Assembly (NCBI RefSeq): GCF_009764265.1
Contig: NZ_RWIR01000070.1
Coordinates: 1-64,000 of the forward strand
DNA from: Pseudomonas sp. PB101
Lineage (GTDB): Bacteria > Pseudomonadota > Gammaproteobacteria > Pseudomonadales > Pseudomonadaceae
Direction: 5' to 3'
DNA: 64,000 bases
Within the stretch, counting starts at the first letter, position 1; every line of letters begins with the position of its first letter. Below, one piece after another: positions 1 to 8,807 of the stretch. The translations under genes were made by a program, and so were the position numbers. The notes under the pieces are model-generated. The model had not been told where the DNA came from. It ran no database searches and was given only the letters and a program-made list of their open reading frames with translations.

Positions 1-277
1 ACCCGCCCCCTCGGAAGGCTGAGTGGAGGTGTTCATCCGGGGATTGGCGCGCAGCGCCGTTCGACGCAGTCGAACTCATCGCATGTAGGTGCCAGCGAAG
101 CCAACCGGAGGGCGATGCCCCCGGATGGATACCGGAGCGAAGGAACGCCGAGCCTAGGCGAGGGGCCGGACGCAAGGGGCGAGCGTTTTTTTGGTTACTT
201 TTTTTAGGCGCTTGTAAAAAAAGTGACTCGCCGTAAGGGCGAAACCGCCAGCCGCCGTTACCGAAAAAACGGATATG
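1..277. repeat. Long intergenic repeat, copy A
   Basis: This stretch is nearly the same as 9661-9931. The first 75 bases of the two copies differ at one position, and the similarity runs to the GGATATG at 271-277. It contains an outer inverted repeat GGCGAG (178-183)/CTCGCC (227-232) enclosing a stem ACTTTTTTT (197-205)/AAAAAAAGT (216-224). In the second copy the inner stem has a different sequence but still pairs. The repeat ends 6 bases from the stop codon of the receiver gene at 284. No protein in it is believable. Its left end may lie outside the window. Confidence 0.85.
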
Positions 278-283
278 CCCCCA

Positions 284-697
284 TCACCTCCTAACCAAGT
301 AAACCTGAGGCAACGGAAAAAGATTATTGAGCGTCTCCAACAACCGCACGTGATAGATAGGCTTGCGAAAAAGATCCAACACCTGCAACCGCAACATATC
401 ACTGACATCGTCCATATCCGCATGCCCCGACATCACAATCACCGGCAAATGCTCACGAGCCGTATGCTCACGCAAGCGCCTGATCAACGACATGCCACTC
501 TCCTCCGGCATACGCAAATCAGTTATCACCAAAGCAATGTCAGGATGCCGCGTCAGATGCTGCAACGCGAGCTTGACCGAAGTGGCGGTAAAACAATTGA
601 ACCCCTCGCCCTCCAGCAACTCCGCCAACTCAAGCAGTGCGTCCTCTTCGTCATCCACCAGAAGCAACTGTTGGCGTGGCTGTGCGAGAGCGTTCAT
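284..697 (-). CDS. Receiver-only response regulator
   Basis: This is a 137-residue stand-alone receiver domain with no output domain. The acidic pocket is DDEE at 15-18, the phospho-acceptor is Asp60 in the ITDLRMP context, and the conserved Lys112 is in FRKPI. It probably relays or titrates phosphate from a histidine kinase; PprA, encoded about 11 kb away, is the obvious partner but this is inference. It lies 75 bases downstream of the flp pilin gene on the same strand, so the two may be co-transcribed. I do not recall this gene in the P. aeruginosa flp-tad locus. The receiver assignment is certain; the role in pilus control rests on position only. Confidence 0.85.
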   Translation of the reverse strand: MNALAQPRQQLLLVDDEEDALLELAELLEGEGFNCFTATSVKLALQHLTRHPDIALVITDLRMPEESGMSLIRRLREHTAREHLPVIVMSGHADMDDVSDMLRLQVLDLFRKPIYHVRLLETLNNLFPLPQVYLVRR

Positions 698-772
698 GAG
701 GCAACACCTGCATTGGACGAAGCGCTGACGTAAGGAACCGTTTTAAACAATGGCAAATGACCGATTTCCTTG

Positions 773-970
773 TCACAGCGCCCCTGAGATCGTGGTGAAC
801 ATCGCGCTGACCGCCGTCTTGATCGGTGTCACGAAGGCAGCCAACGCAACCGCCACCATCCCGGCAATCATGGCGTACTCAATGCCCGAAGCCCCCTCGG
901 TGTCCTTGGCGAGGTTTTTGTAGAAAACGATCTCGGATTTGACCTTCTGAACAAGCGTGGAAAAAGACAT
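773..970 (-). CDS. flp: Flp major pilin (type IVb prepilin)
   Basis: The 65-residue protein is the structural subunit of the Flp/Tad pilus. It has a basic 26-residue leader ending in Gly26, then a mature start with Glu at position +5 followed by Tyr (GIEYAMIAG), and one hydrophobic helix of about 20 residues. This is the hallmark of Flp prepilins cleaved by the FppA/TadV peptidase. The length matches the family. It is transcribed away from rcpC, with a 323-base intergenic region between them, and has an AGGAGA Shine-Dalgarno sequence just upstream of the ATG. The receiver gene follows on the same strand. Confidence 0.93.
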   Translation of the reverse strand: MSFSTLVQKVKSEIVFYKNLAKDTEGASGIEYAMIAGMVAVALAAFVTPIKTAVSAMFTTISGAL

Positions 971-1293
971 GACATTCTCCTGGACGACGACGGGTGTTGC
1001 ACGGACGCAACATGATTCCCCAGTGCCAGCACCAGCATTGTCGGCATTCCCCGGCCCAACAACTGTAAATACGCATTAACACTAAAGTATTAACCGTTTC
1101 GTTGACGTCAAAAAACCGGTCATTTCGTCGCAAGTTCGCACTTTCGTTAGATATTTCCCCCGCGGTAATGGCATTTCGCTCTAGCTGAGCTACCGTCACA
1201 TAGCGAAATAGTTCCATGTTCATAGCTGCCTGATTGCGAAGTTGTCTCGTCGGAAAGGACGAGTTTTTGCGCAGCAGGAAAGGGAGAGCCTAC
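971..1293. promoter_or_regulatory. Divergent control region flp / rcpC, with TTTCG repeats
   Basis: This 323-base gap must hold the promoters of both flp (leftward) and the rcpC-tad operon (rightward). It contains TTTCGTT at 1097-1103, TTTCGTC at 1123-1129, TTTCGTT at 1142-1148 and an inverted pair ATTTCGCT (1173-1180)/AGCGAAAT (1202-1209). A perfect TGACGTCA palindrome sits at 1103-1110. The repeats are plausible operator half-sites for the LuxR-type regulator PprB, which controls this locus in P. aeruginosa; the binding itself is inference. I could not fix -35/-10 boxes with confidence. Confidence 0.5.
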
Positions 1294-2241
1294 ATGAACA
1301 GCCGTGTCACTCTGGGCCTCGCCGGATTGTTTCTGGTCGGTGCCATCATTGCCGGGTACTGGGGGCTCGCATTGAGTCGTCAGCCGGCCCCTGAACCCGT
1401 TGCCCAAACCACCGTCAGCGCAGCGCCCGCCAACGCCCAGGTGCCTGCTCCGGCAGAAGACCCTACCCTTCATCCCGTGGTCGTGCTGATCAACGATGTT
1501 GCGCCGTTTGCGCCGATCACCGCCGCCGATGTCACCCTGGAAAAACTGCACACCGTGCCCGCCGGCAGCCTGACCAGCCTTGACCAGGCGATTGGCCGCA
1601 CACCCTGGCGCGCCCTCGCCGCCGGCAACTGGCTCAACGATGACAGCTTCGAAGCCGGCAGCAAGCTGTCACGGATGATCCGCCCCGATGAGCGCGCCCT
1701 GGCGGTTGCCGTGGACGAAGTGGTCAATGCCGGCGGGCAACTGACACCCGGCGACTATGTCGACGTGCTGCTGTTCCTGCGCATGGACAGCCTCAACGTT
1801 CAGCCAACGGCACAACTGGTGGTGCCGGCCTTGCGGGTACTCGGGGTCGGCGAACAACTGGGCCTGACCAACGACGGCCAGCCTGCCAGCCCGGCGCGCA
1901 GCGCCGATGAAAAACTCAGGCTGGATCAATCGCGCGTCACGGCCCGGACCGTGTTGCTCGCCGTTCCCGAGCAACTGGTGAGCCGCCTGATGCTCGCGAC
2001 CCAGGCCGGCGTGTTGCGCCTGGCCGTGCGCAGCGCCGAGGAAAAACGCCTGGCGCGCTACTGGGCCGGCGAAAGCAACTCGGCTGCCAGCCTGGCCAAT
2101 GCCAACCGCGAGCTGTTGCAGTTCAGCCAACTGGCCATGACGGCGCCGCCCAAACCAGTCGCGACAAACTCTGCAACCACGCCGCGCAAGCCGAGCGTGG
2201 AAGTCATTCGCGGCAACGAAATCACTCAACAAGCACCCTGA
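1294..2241 (+). CDS. rcpC: Flp pilus assembly protein RcpC/CpaB
   Basis: The 315-residue protein is the RcpC/CpaB component of the Tad secretion system and works with the RcpA secretin at the outer membrane. An N-terminal membrane anchor is at residues 7-27, followed by a Pro/Ala-rich linker and a SAF domain at about 62-118. The C-terminal half carries the family's RcpC-type region (about 130-260). I chose the ATG at 1294 because AGGAAAGGGAGAG lies just upstream and the membrane anchor begins there; an in-frame start 60 bases earlier would add an unlikely leader. It is the first gene of the rightward tad operon, with rcpA 21 bases downstream. Confidence 0.9.
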   Translation: MNSRVTLGLAGLFLVGAIIAGYWGLALSRQPAPEPVAQTTVSAAPANAQVPAPAEDPTLHPVVVLINDVAPFAPITAADVTLEKLHTVPAGSLTSLDQAIGRTPWRALAAGNWLNDDSFEAGSKLSRMIRPDERALAVAVDEVVNAGGQLTPGDYVDVLLFLRMDSLNVQPTAQLVVPALRVLGVGEQLGLTNDGQPASPARSADEKLRLDQSRVTARTVLLAVPEQLVSRLMLATQAGVLRLAVRSAEEKRLARYWAGESNSAASLANANRELLQFSQLAMTAPPKPVATNSATTPRKPSVEVIRGNEITQQAP

Positions 2242-2262
2242 ATCGAGCAAGGACGCCTTTCC

Positions 2263-3525
2263 ATGCGCAGACGTTTTACGCCGTTGTTCAACGGCATGAT
2301 CTGGGTCGCTTTGCTCGGCGGCCTGCCAGCCGGTGCGGTCTCGGCGGCGGTGGGCAATTGCGCCGCGCTCGGTCCGTTGCCGGCGGCAATGGAAGTCGGC
2401 GAAGGGTTGCAACAGGAACTGCAATCGCCGGTGGCCGTCACCCGCGTGGCCGTGGGCGACCCGAAAATTGCCGACGTGCGGGTCAACGGCAGTCAGGCCT
2501 TGCTGCTCACCGGCATGGCCCCCGGCGCCACCAGCCTGATGGTCTGGACGGCCTGCGCCAGCGCGCCGCGCCAGAGCATGGTGTTCGTCCAGGGGCGCGC
2601 CACCGCCGCCATGACCAGCGCCAGCAAGTTGCCCTCCGATAACCCGTTGCTGCCGTCCCAGGTGCAGACCGACATCCGCTTCGTCGAAGTCAGCCGCACC
2701 AAGCTCAAGGAAGCCAGCACCTCGATCTACGGCAAGAACTCGAACTTCCTGTTCGGCTCGCCCGGCACCGTCCCCAACACCGCCGTGACGCCCCGGGTAT
2801 TCCCGCTGCGCAACCTCGACCCACGCATCGCCGTGCCGAGCATTCCGCTGGCCAACGACATGTTCAACATCGTCGCCGGCGGCGGTAACTTCCTCGCCAT
2901 CATCAATGCCATGGAAAGCAGCGGTTTTGCCTACACCCTGGCGCGGCCCAGCCTGGTGGCGATCAGCGGACAAAGCGCGAGCTTCCTCGCCGGCGGAGAA
3001 ATCCCGATTCCGATCCCCAGCGCCAACAGCAACAGCTACTCCATCGAATACAAGGAATTCGGCATCCGCCTGACGCTGACGCCGACCGTGGTCAGCAATG
3101 ACCAGATCGCCCTCAAGGTCGCGCCCGAAGTCAGCGAACTGGACTACAACAACGCCGTGACCATCGGCGGCACCACGGTGCCGGCCTTCACCATCCGCCG
3201 CACTGACACCAGCATCTCCCTGGCCGATGGCGAGAGCTTTGTCATCAGCGGTTTGATCAGCACGCAAAACACCTCGCAGGTGGACAAGTTTCCGGGGCTG
3301 GGCGATATCCCGATTCTCGGCGCGTTTTTTCGCAGTTCTTCGATCAACCGCGAAGAACGCGAACTGCTGATGATCGTCACGCCGCACCTGGTGCAGCCGC
3401 TGGCCGCCAATGCCCAACTGCCGTCGCTGCCCGGTGAACAACTGCGCAACTACGACCCGAACTGGTATCGAATGTACTTCCTCGAAAACGGCAACTTCGA
3501 TAAACGCAGCGGGTTATCGCAATGA
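2263..3525 (+). CDS. rcpA: Flp pilus outer-membrane secretin RcpA/CpaC
   Basis: The 420-residue protein forms the outer-membrane channel for the Flp pilus. It has a Sec signal peptide (about 1-28, ending in an Ala-rich stretch), an N-terminal pilus-secretin N domain at about 40-105 (GDPKIADVRVNG), and the C-terminal secretin domain at about 215-395 with the typical PGLGDIPILGAFFRS and ELLMIVTPHLV motifs. The length fits CpaC/RcpA proteins. The stop codon overlaps the start of tadZ by four bases, which indicates translational coupling. Confidence 0.94.
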   Translation: MRRRFTPLFNGMIWVALLGGLPAGAVSAAVGNCAALGPLPAAMEVGEGLQQELQSPVAVTRVAVGDPKIADVRVNGSQALLLTGMAPGATSLMVWTACASAPRQSMVFVQGRATAAMTSASKLPSDNPLLPSQVQTDIRFVEVSRTKLKEASTSIYGKNSNFLFGSPGTVPNTAVTPRVFPLRNLDPRIAVPSIPLANDMFNIVAGGGNFLAIINAMESSGFAYTLARPSLVAISGQSASFLAGGEIPIPIPSANSNSYSIEYKEFGIRLTLTPTVVSNDQIALKVAPEVSELDYNNAVTIGGTTVPAFTIRRTDTSISLADGESFVISGLISTQNTSQVDKFPGLGDIPILGAFFRSSSINREERELLMIVTPHLVQPLAANAQLPSLPGEQLRNYDPNWYRMYFLENGNFDKRSGLSQ

Positions 3526-4712
3526 GCCAGAACCTCAGTCAAACCTTCCTCGCAATCACGCGCAACAGCACCGACCTGGAATGGCTGCAAGGTGCGCTCG
3601 CGCCTCTGGGCCAGGTGGTCAGCGCCGGTGGCGGCAGCCTCGATGAACTCCTGGCACTGGTCGACGTGACCTTCGCCAGCCTGGTGTTCATCGGCCTGGA
3701 CCGCGACCACGTGGTGGCGCAGAGCGCGTTGATCGAAGGCGCGCTGGAAGCCAAGCCGATGCTGGCGATCGTCGCGCTGGGCGACGGCATGGACAACCAA
3801 CTGGTACTCAATGCGATGCGCGCCGGAGCCCGGGACTTCGTGGCCTATGGTTCACGCTCCAGTGAAGTAGCGGGGCTGGTGCGGCGCCTGAGCAAACGCC
3901 TGCCCGCCGTCACGCCGAATACGCACCTGGGCGGCCTGACCGTGCTGTATGGCGTGCAAAGCAGCGCCGACGGCGCGTTGCTGGCCACGCACATGGCGCA
4001 AGTGGTGCAAAAGAGCGGTCAACATACGCTGCTGCTGGACCTGGGTTTGCCTCGTGGTGACAGCCTGGCGTTGCTCGGCCTGGAGAGCTCGTTTCATTTC
4101 GGCGATGCCTTGCGCCATCTGCGCCGGCTGGACGCCACGCTGATCGACAGCGCCTTCACCAGTTGCGCCGAAGGGCTGCGCATCCTCGCTTACGCCGCGG
4201 GCGATGAACCGCTGGAACACACCAGCGCCGCCGAGCTGTACATGCTCCTCAGCGCCTTGCGCCAACACTTCCAGCACATCGTGGTGAACCTCACCGGGCA
4301 GCCGGACAGCGAAGCGCTGCGCACCTTCGTCAGCCATTGCGACAAACTGCTGTGGTACACCGACCAGAACGTTCTCGACTGCCGCCGCAACCTCGCGGTG
4401 CTCAATCTGTGGCGCGAAAAAGGCATGAAGCTCGATCACGCCAAATTGCTCGTGGACCGCTACCTGCGCAACGTCGCCCCGGACTCTGACACCCTGGGCA
4501 AGACGTTCGGCCTGGAGATCATCGCCACCCTCGCCTACAGCCCGGAAGTACGCCTCAACGCCAAGAACCAGGGCCTGACCTTGTTCGAACTGGCCCCTCG
4601 CGAAGGCCTAACCCAGGGCCTGCGCGCCCTCGGCGACCGCCTGGCCAAACGTTCCGAAGGCCTGGCCAAACCCAAGACCGGCTGGTTCAACCGCTTGAGG
4701 GGCGCACAATGA
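3522..4712 (+). CDS. tadZ: Pilus localisation protein TadZ/CpaE, degenerate ATPase
   Basis: The 396-residue protein has an N-terminal receiver-like domain (about 1-125) and a C-terminal ParA/MinD-like domain, the layout of TadZ/CpaE, which places the Tad machine in the cell. The usual Walker A motif with its lysines is absent: the corresponding loop after LTVLYG reads VQSSADGALLATH. Nucleotide binding is therefore doubtful, although atypical P-loops are known in this family. It overlaps rcpA at its start and tadA at its end by ATGA, so it sits inside a tightly coupled operon. Confidence 0.87.
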   Translation: MSQNLSQTFLAITRNSTDLEWLQGALAPLGQVVSAGGGSLDELLALVDVTFASLVFIGLDRDHVVAQSALIEGALEAKPMLAIVALGDGMDNQLVLNAMRAGARDFVAYGSRSSEVAGLVRRLSKRLPAVTPNTHLGGLTVLYGVQSSADGALLATHMAQVVQKSGQHTLLLDLGLPRGDSLALLGLESSFHFGDALRHLRRLDATLIDSAFTSCAEGLRILAYAAGDEPLEHTSAAELYMLLSALRQHFQHIVVNLTGQPDSEALRTFVSHCDKLLWYTDQNVLDCRRNLAVLNLWREKGMKLDHAKLLVDRYLRNVAPDSDTLGKTFGLEIIATLAYSPEVRLNAKNQGLTLFELAPREGLTQGLRALGDRLAKRSEGLAKPKTGWFNRLRGAQ

Positions 4713-5989
4713 ACGGTGAAAAACTCTTCGGCTCACCCCAGCGCGGCGCGGTCGGCAACACCGACCACGAAGGCCTGAAACTGGTGTTGCACCGCTACAT
4801 CATCGACGCCATCGAAGAGTCCGGGAAAAACCTGCTGGAAGGTTCGCGGCAGGTGCTGTCGCAGTTCGTGATCGACAAAGTGGCCGAGTACATCGCGCGC
4901 TTGCACCTGGCGATTTCCCGCTACGAAATGGAGCGTCTGGCCGAAGAGATCGTCGACGAGCTCACCGGTTTCGGCCCGCTGGAAGTGCTGCTGCGCGACA
5001 CGGCGGTGACCGAGATTCTGGTCAACGGCCCGCACCGGGTGTTTGTCGAACGCGACGGCGTGCTGCATCTGAGCGACTTGCGCTTCATCGATGCGCATCA
5101 CGTCGAACGCGTCATGCAGCGGATTCTCGCGCCGCTGGGCCGACGCCTCGACGAGTCCTCGCCAATGGTCGACGCGCGCCTGCCGGACGGCAGCCGGGTC
5201 AACGCGATCATTCCGCCGATTGCCCTCGATGGCCCGTGCCTGTCGATCCGCAAATTCCGCCAGGACATGCTCAAGAGCACCGACCTGATGGCGATGCAAA
5301 CCATCGACCAGGCAATTTTCGAATTCATTCAGGAAGCCGTGGGCAAACGCTGCAACATCCTGATCAGCGGCGGCACCGGCACCGGCAAGACCACGCTGCT
5401 GAACATTCTCAGCCAGTTGATCAACCCGCACGAACGCCTGGTCACCATCGAAGACGTCGCCGAACTGCAACTGGGCCACCCTCACGTCGTGCGCCTGGAA
5501 ACCCGGCCACCGAATGCCGAAGGCCATGGCGAAGTCAAAGCCAGCGACCTGATTCGCAACGCCCTGCGGATGCGGCCGGACCGGATCATCCTCGGCGAAA
5601 TTCGCGGCGTCGAAGTGGTCGATGTGCTGACCGCCATGAACACCGGCCACGACGGATCCATGAGTACCGTACACGCCAACAACGCCCAGGATGCGCTGCT
5701 GCGCCTGGAGACCCTGGTAGGCCTGACCGGCCGCAGCATCGCCGAACGCACCCTGCGGCAGATGATCTGCGCGGCGCTCGACGTGGTCATCCAGCTTACC
5801 CGCATGCCCGACGGTCGCCGCTGCGTCAGCGAAGTGGTGGAAGTCGTCGGCGTGCGAGACGACGTGTATGTCACCAACACCCTGTTCCGTCTCGATCGCC
5901 GCACAGGTTTCGGTTTCCTGCGCGAAGCGGTCAACCCGGCGGGCGACAAACTGCGCCGGGACTCGGCGCTGTCTCCTTCGGCGTACTGA
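4709..5989 (+). CDS. tadA: Flp pilus assembly ATPase TadA/CpaF
   Basis: The 426-residue protein is the cytoplasmic secretion ATPase that powers Flp pilus assembly. Walker A is GGTGTGKTT with Lys227. The Walker B region is DRIILGEIRG at about 291-300, and the His-box region GHDGSMSTVHAN follows. The N-terminal half (about 30-180) is the family's N-terminal domain. The length matches TadA/CpaF-type secretion ATPases. Its ATG overlaps the tadZ stop codon. The platform genes tadB and tadC follow. Confidence 0.96.
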   Translation: MNGEKLFGSPQRGAVGNTDHEGLKLVLHRYIIDAIEESGKNLLEGSRQVLSQFVIDKVAEYIARLHLAISRYEMERLAEEIVDELTGFGPLEVLLRDTAVTEILVNGPHRVFVERDGVLHLSDLRFIDAHHVERVMQRILAPLGRRLDESSPMVDARLPDGSRVNAIIPPIALDGPCLSIRKFRQDMLKSTDLMAMQTIDQAIFEFIQEAVGKRCNILISGGTGTGKTTLLNILSQLINPHERLVTIEDVAELQLGHPHVVRLETRPPNAEGHGEVKASDLIRNALRMRPDRIILGEIRGVEVVDVLTAMNTGHDGSMSTVHANNAQDALLRLETLVGLTGRSIAERTLRQMICAALDVVIQLTRMPDGRRCVSEVVEVVGVRDDVYVTNTLFRLDRRTGFGFLREAVNPAGDKLRRDSALSPSAY

Positions 5990-5998
5990 GGCCATCGC

Positions 5999-6883
5999 AT
6001 GCTCAAACCGGCGCTGCTCATCCTCGTTTGCCTGATCTTTCTCGGGCTGTCGCTGCACTTGCTCTATAACGGTTTGCGCCAGACCGGCAACGAACGGATT
6101 CTCGGGCGCCTGAACCAGGGGCAACCGCAGCGGATCGTGCAGAAATCGTCGTGGGCAGGTCTTGACCGGGCATTCCTGCGCGCCGGCCTCGGACGCCCCG
6201 CCGAACGCCTCGGCCAATGGTTGGCGTTCTGGATACTCGGGGTGCTGCTGGGCTTCGCCCTGGGGGGCTGGATCGGCGCCTTGCTGTTGCTGCTGATACC
6301 GCCGGCGGTGGTACGGCTGTTCATCAGCTGGCGTTATCAACGTCGCCTCGCGCGCATGATCGAACAACTGCCGACGCTGCTCGACCACGCCGTGCGCAGC
6401 CTGAAATCCGGACGGACCCTGGCCGATGCCGTGCTCGGCGCCATCGATGCCGCCGAAGACCCGCTGAAAAATGCCATGGGCCGGATTCAGCGCAATGTGC
6501 AACTGGGGGTCAGCCTGGCGGACGCCACGTCAGACTTCGCCGAACTGTACGAGAAAGATGAACTGCGCCTGTTCGCCCTCGGCTTGAAGGTCAACCACCG
6601 CTACGGCGGCAATGCCAGTGAGCTGCTGGAAAACCTGATCAAGATAATCCGCGAACGCGAGCAGGCGTCTCGCCAATTAAAAGCCATGACCGGCGAAACC
6701 CGAATCACGGCGGTGGTCCTCGCCCTGTTGCCGGTGACCGTCGCCGGCTACTTTCTACTCACCAATCCAACCTATCTGCTTTCCATGTGGCACGACAGCT
6801 CGGGGCAAATGATGCTGGCCAGTGCCTTCGGTTTGCAGGTGATCGGTTGCCTGGCGCTGTGGCGCATGATGCGCAGCCTATGA
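5999..6883 (+). CDS. tadB: Tad inner-membrane platform protein TadB
   Basis: The 294-residue protein has hydrophobic segments at about 3-22, 73-108, 237-257 and 272-290. A GspF/T2SSF cytoplasmic domain lies at about 118-235 and includes LPTLLDHAVRSLKSG. With TadC it forms the inner-membrane platform on which the TadA ATPase acts. It begins nine bases after tadA and its stop overlaps the tadC start by four bases. Confidence 0.93.
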   Translation: MLKPALLILVCLIFLGLSLHLLYNGLRQTGNERILGRLNQGQPQRIVQKSSWAGLDRAFLRAGLGRPAERLGQWLAFWILGVLLGFALGGWIGALLLLLIPPAVVRLFISWRYQRRLARMIEQLPTLLDHAVRSLKSGRTLADAVLGAIDAAEDPLKNAMGRIQRNVQLGVSLADATSDFAELYEKDELRLFALGLKVNHRYGGNASELLENLIKIIREREQASRQLKAMTGETRITAVVLALLPVTVAGYFLLTNPTYLLSMWHDSSGQMMLASAFGLQVIGCLALWRMMRSL

Positions 6884-7776
6884 ATATGCAGATGCCCTTG
6901 CTGGTGAGCGCACTTCTACTGTTCGGCGCCGCACTGTTGCTGCTCAGCGCCTTGCTGGATCAGCAGCGACGCAAGCGCCAGGTGACCCAACGGCTGGACG
7001 GCAAGGCGCCGGGCGACAGCCGCTTCAGCCTGCTGCTGCACGCCCTGGGCGCCAGCCGCCTGGGGCAGCAGTCGGTAAAAATGGACAACGAAACCCAGAC
7101 CCTGCTCAACCGCCTGGGCTGGCGCAGCGTACGTCAACGCTCGATGTTCGCCGCCTTGCAGGTGGGCGTACCGCTGCTGGCACTGTCCTTGTGCCTGCTG
7201 ATCCAGGGGCTGTTCTACCCCGATGTCGAGAGCCACTGGATCGCCCCGGCATTCGCCGCCGGCATCGGCTATCTGTTGCCCAAACGCATGCTGGCCGCCG
7301 CCGCACAGCGTCGGCAAAAGCAACTGGCAACCGAGACCTCGACCTTTATCTCACTGCTGCGCGTCCTGTTCGAATCGGGCATGGCGGTGGAGCAGTCGCT
7401 GCGCGTGCTGAGCCAGGAGGGCAAGCAATTGCTGCCCGCCCTGACCCATGAATTGCGCCTGATTCTGGCCCGTGTCGATTCCGGGCTGGAGCTGGGCGAA
7501 GAGCTGAACAAGACCACCCGATTACTCGCGGTAGACGAGTTCACCGACACCTGCGTGATCCTTCAACAGTTGATCCACCAGGGCGGCGGCGCGATGAAGT
7601 CCTTGCTGGCGCTCAAACAATTGCTCGATGACCGGCGCCTGACGCGCCTGCAGGAATACATCTCCAAGATGTCCGCGAAAATGTCCGTCGTGATGATGCT
7701 GTTTCTCTTCCCGGCGTTGTTGATCGTCCTGGCCGGACCGGGCTTCACCGCCCTGTCCCGGGCCTTTGCTTCCTAG
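6880..7776 (+). CDS. tadC: Tad inner-membrane platform protein TadC
   Basis: The 298-residue protein is the second GspF-type platform subunit. Transmembrane segments are at about 5-25, 88-110 and 270-292, and a T2SSF domain at about 150-270 includes FISLLRVLFESGMAVEQSL. I chose the ATG at 6880, which overlaps the tadB stop (ATGA); a possible start 93 bases upstream would lie inside tadB. tadD follows 10 bases after its stop codon. Confidence 0.92.
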   Translation: MNMQMPLLVSALLLFGAALLLLSALLDQQRRKRQVTQRLDGKAPGDSRFSLLLHALGASRLGQQSVKMDNETQTLLNRLGWRSVRQRSMFAALQVGVPLLALSLCLLIQGLFYPDVESHWIAPAFAAGIGYLLPKRMLAAAAQRRQKQLATETSTFISLLRVLFESGMAVEQSLRVLSQEGKQLLPALTHELRLILARVDSGLELGEELNKTTRLLAVDEFTDTCVILQQLIHQGGGAMKSLLALKQLLDDRRLTRLQEYISKMSAKMSVVMMLFLFPALLIVLAGPGFTALSRAFAS

Positions 7777-7786
7777 AGGGAACCTG

Positions 7787-8500
7787 ATGAAAGCATTGAT
7801 AGCCGGTTTGAGTCTGCTGCTGTTGAGCGGCTGCGCCAGCAACGGCCAGACACCCTGGAGCGCCCTGACCAGCACCGCCAGTTGCGGCAAGCTGAGCTCC
7901 GAGGAACAGCTGTCGATGAACCTCGCCGACGACATGGCCAAGGACGGCAAACTGCACGCCAGCCTGGCCAACCTGCAAAACCTGCCGGACAACCTCGCCG
8001 ACGTACGCCTGCGCAAGGCCAAGGTCTATCGGCAATTGGGCCGCAGCGAAGCCGAGCCGTTGTACCGCAGCCTGCTCGGCACTTGCCTGGCGGCCGAAGC
8101 CGAACATGGCCTGGGCCAACTCGCCGCCGCCAGCGGCGATAACGGCCAGGCCCAGGCCCACCTGCAACGGGCCGCGCGACTGGCGCCCACCGACGCAAAA
8201 GTCCGCAACGACCTGGGCGTGGTGTACCTCAATCAGTTGCGGGTCGAAGACGCCAAATTCGAATTCCTCACCGCCATCGAACTCAAGCAAAGCGATCAAC
8301 TGGCGGCCGTGAATCTGGTGACCCTGCTGATCTATCAAGACGACTGGAGCCGCGCTGCCGAACTGGTCAGCCGCATCGGCCTGACCCCGGCCCAGGTCAC
8401 CGAAGCCCAGGCCCGCGCCGAAAAACTCAAGGCCCCGGCCAGGCCGGGCCCGAGCATCGCCGCGCAAGTCGCCGCCGTATCCCCACAGGCCCTTCAATAG
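7787..8500 (+). CDS. tadD: Tad pilus pilotin-like TPR lipoprotein TadD
   Basis: The 237-residue protein has a lipoprotein signal peptide with lipobox LLSGC (Cys16) and TPR-type helical repeats over about residues 60-190. TadD proteins act as lipoproteins that help place or stabilise the RcpA secretin. The start at 7787 is supported by an AGAGGG Shine-Dalgarno sequence and by the signal peptide. The C-terminal tail is rich in Ala and Pro. It belongs to the same operon as tadZABC. Confidence 0.88.
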   Translation: MKALIAGLSLLLLSGCASNGQTPWSALTSTASCGKLSSEEQLSMNLADDMAKDGKLHASLANLQNLPDNLADVRLRKAKVYRQLGRSEAEPLYRSLLGTCLAAEAEHGLGQLAAASGDNGQAQAHLQRAARLAPTDAKVRNDLGVVYLNQLRVEDAKFEFLTAIELKQSDQLAAVNLVTLLIYQDDWSRAAELVSRIGLTPAQVTEAQARAEKLKAPARPGPSIAAQVAAVSPQALQ

Positions 8501-8512
8501 GGAACGCCCAGG

Positions 8513-8791
8513 ATGAAACCGACCACCCTCTGCTGCCTCGGCCTGCTGGCCCTGCCCCTCACCGCCCACGCCATCGACGCCGGCCCGGCGTCGCCACAAC
8601 AACAGGAAACCGAAGGCTGGCTACAACTGCAGGCCCGCAACAAAGTCGCCTCCGACAAACCCCAAACCGCCAGCGCCACCGAACGCGAACTGGCCATGCA
8701 ACGCTGGCTCAAAAGCTTCCAGCATGAAATCCCACAGTTCTGGGACCAGGACGCCGGGGGCAAGGTCTATAGCGGCGGGTCGGGAGGCTGA
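8513..8791 (+). CDS. DUF3613 domain-containing exported protein
   Basis: The 92-residue protein has a Sec signal peptide (about 1-20, ending AHA) and a short domain with ETEGWLQLQ and AMQRWLKSFQHEIPQFWD that I recognise as DUF3613. This family is commonly found at the end of tad operons in Pseudomonas and relatives; its function is unknown. The gene is 12 bases after tadD and is the last gene of the rightward operon. A periplasmic accessory role in pilus assembly is inference from position. Confidence 0.8.
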   Translation: MKPTTLCCLGLLALPLTAHAIDAGPASPQQQETEGWLQLQARNKVASDKPQTASATERELAMQRWLKSFQHEIPQFWDQDAGGKVYSGGSGG

Positions 8792-8807
8792 CCTGATTAG
8801 CCGGTGT

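Noticed and set aside
275..733. 152-codon + strand frame over the receiver gene
   Set aside because: It is the mirror of the receiver gene, whose motifs are unmistakable on the other strand.
1669..3441. 590-codon open frame antisense to rcpC/rcpA
   Set aside because: The frame is a high-GC shadow: composition is dominated by Gly, Ala, His, Gln and Arg, it has no domain, and both genes on the other strand are clear.
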